Source: Psychrobacter sp. (GTDB taxonomy: Bacteria; Pseudomonadota; Gammaproteobacteria; Pseudomonadales; Moraxellaceae). From it: a stretch of 17,413 nt of DNA. Position 1 is the first letter of the stretch; every line of letters begins with the position of its first letter. The position numbers and the translations under genes were made by a program. The notes under the pieces are model-generated. The model did not search any database. It was not told where the DNA came from and saw only the letters and a list, made by a program, of their open reading frames with translations. Positions 14,964 to 17,413 of the stretch are shown one piece after another. Where the stretch lies: NCBI GenBank assembly GCA_020024075.1, contig JAHHUJ010000015.1, positions 1-17,413 on the forward strand, read 5' to 3'.

Positions 14964-17303
14964 ATGAGCGATAATACTTCTAATCCAAACTCCACTGAAA
15001 TCAATGACATCAATGCGATGAATAAAGAGCAATTCGAGCAGTCCGCGCTGCACTATCACGAGCACCCTATCCCAGGTAAGATATCTGTTACTCCTACTAA
15101 GCAAATTGCCAACCAACACGATTTAGCACTGGCTTACTCTCCAGGTGTGGCTGTTCCTTGTTTGGAAATTCAAAAAGACCCAAAACTGGCAGCAAAATAT
15201 ACTGCCCGTAACAACTTAGTGGGCGTGATTACCAACGGTACAGCAGTATTAGGCTTGGGTAACATTGGCCCATTAGCTTCAAAGCCTGTTATGGAAGGTA
15301 AAGGCGTTCTATTCAAAAGATTCGCAGGTATTGATGTATTTGATATTGAAGTTGCTCAAAACGATCCCGATAAGTTCATTGAAGCGGTAGCTTCTCTTGA
15401 GCCAACCTTTGGTGGTATTAACTTAGAAGATATTAAAGCCCCAGAATGTTTCAAAATCGAACGCGAACTGCGTAAACGTATGAACATTCCTGTGTTCCAT
15501 GATGACCAGCATGGCACCTCAATTATTGTTGGTGCGGCTTTAATTAACGCCCTACAATTAATTGATAAAAAAATAGAAGACATTAAAGTAGTTTGTTCTG
15601 GTGCAGGTGCAGCCGCTATTTCTTGTTTAGATTTGATCTGCGCCTTGGGTGTAAAAAAATCTAATATCTTTGTATCAGACTCACGCGGTATTATCTCTAC
15701 CAAACGTGAAAACTTAGATGAAAGCAAACAGCGTTATGCTCGTGACACAGAAGCCACCAGTATCAGTGAAGTCATGGATGATGTGGATATGTTCCTAGGC
15801 CTATCAATGCCAGGTATCCTAACTCCAGATATGATTAAACGCATGGCCCGTGACCCAATTATCTTTGCATTGGCCAACCCTACTCCAGAGGTTATGCCAG
15901 AGCTTGCTCATGCAGTGCGTGACGATGTGATCATGGCAACTGGTCGCTCAGACTATCCAAACCAAGTTAACAACGCTCTTTGCTTCCCTTACATTTTCCG
16001 CGGTGCTCTTGATGTGGGTGCAACCACAGTAAATGAAGAGATGAAAATTGCTTGTGTACATGCTATCGCAGCGATGGCACACGTAGAAGCTACCCCTCTA
16101 CAAGGTCAAAAATACGTTGATAGCAGCAAGAGCTTCGGTAGAGAATATCTAATTCCTGGTCCTCTAGAGCCAAACCTAATTATTGAAATTGCTCCTGCTG
16201 TTGCTAAAGCAGCTATGGATTCAGGTGTGGCGACTTTGCCTATCGAAGATTTTGATGCTTATCGTCAAAAGCTTTCAGCATTCGTCTATAACTCAGCCTT
16301 CGTTATGAAGCCTCTGTTCGCTCGTGCTAAAGAAGATCCAAAGCGTATTGTCTTCTGTGAAGGTGAAGATCCAGATGTATTACGTGCAGTGCAAGTCGTA
16401 GTGGACGAAGGTCTAGCTAAGCCTATCTTAGTAGGTCGTCCAAGTATTATTGAGTCACAAATCAACGCTTTAAGCCTACGTCTTAAAACTGGTGATAACA
16501 TCGAAATCGTTAATCAAGATGATGACCCTCGTTACAAAGATTACTGGCAATCCTACTATCAGAAAAACAAACGTAAAGGCGTAAGTATTGAGCTTGCTCG
16601 TCGTGATGTGCGTCGTAAGACCACGTTAATCGGCTCTCTATTGGTCGAAAAAGGCGATGCTGACGGCATGATTTGTGGTACGTTCAGCCACTATAACTTA
16701 CACTTAAACTACGTTGAAAGAGTTATTGATAAATTAGAAGGTATCAAAAACTTCTACTCAATGAACGCGGTACTAATGCAAAATCGCAACCTATTCATTG
16801 CTGATACTTACATTCATGAAAACCCAACTGCTGAGCAATTAGCTGAAATGACAGTATTGGCAGTGGCTCAGATGCGCCGTTTCGGCATCACACCACGCGT
16901 TGCTCTGTTATCTCATTCTAACTTCGGCACTTCAAACCGTGATAGCGCCGTTAAAATGCGTAAAGTATATGAAATACTAACTGACATGGACGTAGACTTT
17001 GAGTTTGATGGTGAGATGCATGGTGATGCGGCGCTAGATGATCGTATCCGTACTCAAGACTTCCCGCATAGTGTATTGAATGGCCCAGCTAACTTATTAA
17101 TTATGCCAACACTGGATGCAGCAAACATTGCCTTTAACTTATTGAAAACCGCTACTGGCAGTGCTTCTATTGGTCCAATCTTATTAGGCGCTAGCAAACC
17201 TGTCCATATCTTAACCCCTTCAGCTACTGCACGTCGTATCGTTAACATGACCGCTTTAGCAGTCACTGAGGCTCAAGATATCGAAGCTAATAATGCTGAG
17301 TAA
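14964..17303 (+). CDS. maeB: NADP-dependent malic enzyme MaeB (malic enzyme fused to phosphotransacetylase-like domain)
   Basis: MaeB decarboxylates malate to pyruvate and makes NADPH, linking the TCA cycle to biosynthesis. From the ATG at 14964 the product has 779 residues (E. coli MaeB 759). The N-terminal malic enzyme part (about 25-435) shows AYSPGV with Tyr58, EGKGVLFK with Lys113, INLEDIKAPEC with metal ligands E155-D156, FHDDQHGT (179-185) and the dinucleotide loop GAGAAA (213-218). The C-terminal part (about 448-775) is a phosphotransacetylase-like domain (LLSHSNFG, DGEMHGDAAL, LTPSATARRIVNM), which in this family is regulatory and senses acetyl-CoA rather than catalysing. The frame stays open to a TTG at 14952 (four more residues), and an ATG at 15018 would give 761 residues. 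None has a strong ribosome site; I chose 14964 as the first ATG. A clear terminator follows. Confidence 0.95.
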   Translation: MSDNTSNPNSTEINDINAMNKEQFEQSALHYHEHPIPGKISVTPTKQIANQHDLALAYSPGVAVPCLEIQKDPKLAAKYTARNNLVGVITNGTAVLGLGNIGPLASKPVMEGKGVLFKRFAGIDVFDIEVAQNDPDKFIEAVASLEPTFGGINLEDIKAPECFKIERELRKRMNIPVFHDDQHGTSIIVGAALINALQLIDKKIEDIKVVCSGAGAAAISCLDLICALGVKKSNIFVSDSRGIISTKRENLDESKQRYARDTEATSISEVMDDVDMFLGLSMPGILTPDMIKRMARDPIIFALANPTPEVMPELAHAVRDDVIMATGRSDYPNQVNNALCFPYIFRGALDVGATTVNEEMKIACVHAIAAMAHVEATPLQGQKYVDSSKSFGREYLIPGPLEPNLIIEIAPAVAKAAMDSGVATLPIEDFDAYRQKLSAFVYNSAFVMKPLFARAKEDPKRIVFCEGEDPDVLRAVQVVVDEGLAKPILVGRPSIIESQINALSLRLKTGDNIEIVNQDDDPRYKDYWQSYYQKNKRKGVSIELARRDVRRKTTLIGSLLVEKGDADGMICGTFSHYNLHLNYVERVIDKLEGIKNFYSMNAVLMQNRNLFIADTYIHENPTAEQLAEMTVLAVAQMRRFGITPRVALLSHSNFGTSNRDSAVKMRKVYEILTDMDVDFEFDGEMHGDAALDDRIRTQDFPHSVLNGPANLLIMPTLDAANIAFNLLKTATGSASIGPILLGASKPVHILTPSATARRIVNMTALAVTEAQDIEANNAE

Positions 17304-17343
17304 GTGAATAACTAACTAGATAAACTGGATTTATCACTGAGTA

Positions 17344-17371
17344 AAAAAGCCGGCGCAATGCTGGCTTTTTT
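17344..17371 (+). terminator. Rho-independent terminator of maeB
   Basis: AAAAAGCCGGC (17344-17354), loop GCAAT, then GCTGGCTTTTT (17360-17370): an 11-bp stem with one G-T wobble and a T run ending at 17371, 40 bp past the maeB stop. The mirrored A run makes it usable from the minus strand too. The last 40 bp of the window show nothing further. Confidence 0.92.
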
Positions 17372-17413
17372 ATTGTCTAAATATTTTCACTGCCTCTGGA
17401 CAATTCAGCTATA

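Noticed and set aside
15356..15727. 123-codon minus-strand frame
   Set aside because: It lies wholly inside maeB, whose protein is conserved across this stretch; it is the antisense shadow of that gene.
11448..17303. Desaturase, selO and maeB as one operon or stress system
   Set aside because: A strong terminator follows the desaturase, the gaps are about 210-275 bp, and a hairpin-rich region separates selO from maeB; co-transcription is unlikely.

Overview
The window looks like ordinary chromosomal core DNA from a gammaproteobacterium of the Moraxellaceae, most likely Psychrobacter or a close relative. That placement is an inference from the protein sequences (E. coli-type XthA, GlmM, GuaB, SelO and MaeB), the moderately AT-rich composition with very AT-rich intergenic DNA, and a long membrane fatty-acid desaturase of a kind common in cold-adapted Moraxellaceae. 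No search was possible. I see no tRNA or rRNA, insertion sequence, phage gene, CRISPR array or toxin-antitoxin pair.

Layout. Positions 1-7938 hold six minus-strand housekeeping genes: argJ (arginine biosynthesis, missing only its last residues at the left edge and running to 1235), xthA (DNA repair), pdxH (vitamin B6), glmM (cell-wall precursor), guaB (GMP synthesis) and cysS (cysteinyl-tRNA synthetase). They are functionally unrelated and separated by gaps of about 80-245 bp. guaB has its own extended -10 promoter and its own terminator, so this is not one long operon. A PduO-type cobalamin adenosyltransferase (8107-8703, +) is divergent from cysS and converges on a minus-strand proline-rich lipoprotein (8947-9903), with a bidirectional terminator between them. 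The right half is plus-strand: a glycerophosphodiester phosphodiesterase, a fatty-acid desaturase, the protein AMPylase SelO and the NADP-malic enzyme MaeB. The desaturase and maeB have clear terminators.

How the genes relate. The phosphodiesterase and desaturase both act on membrane lipids, and MaeB supplies pyruvate and NADPH that lipid synthesis can use. Their promoters and terminators look separate, so any joint role is an inference.

The points most worth a second look are non-coding. (1) The 374-bp gap 9904-10277 has a near-consensus minus-strand promoter followed about 35 nt later by a terminator-like hairpin, suggesting an attenuated lipoprotein leader or a short RNA. (2) A perfect 12-bp palindrome overlaps the -35 of the desaturase promoter. 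(3) A hairpin between selO and maeB carries a T-tract readable only from the minus strand. (4) Several gaps carry short tandem duplications, one of them across a stop codon. I did not find a convincing new multi-gene system.
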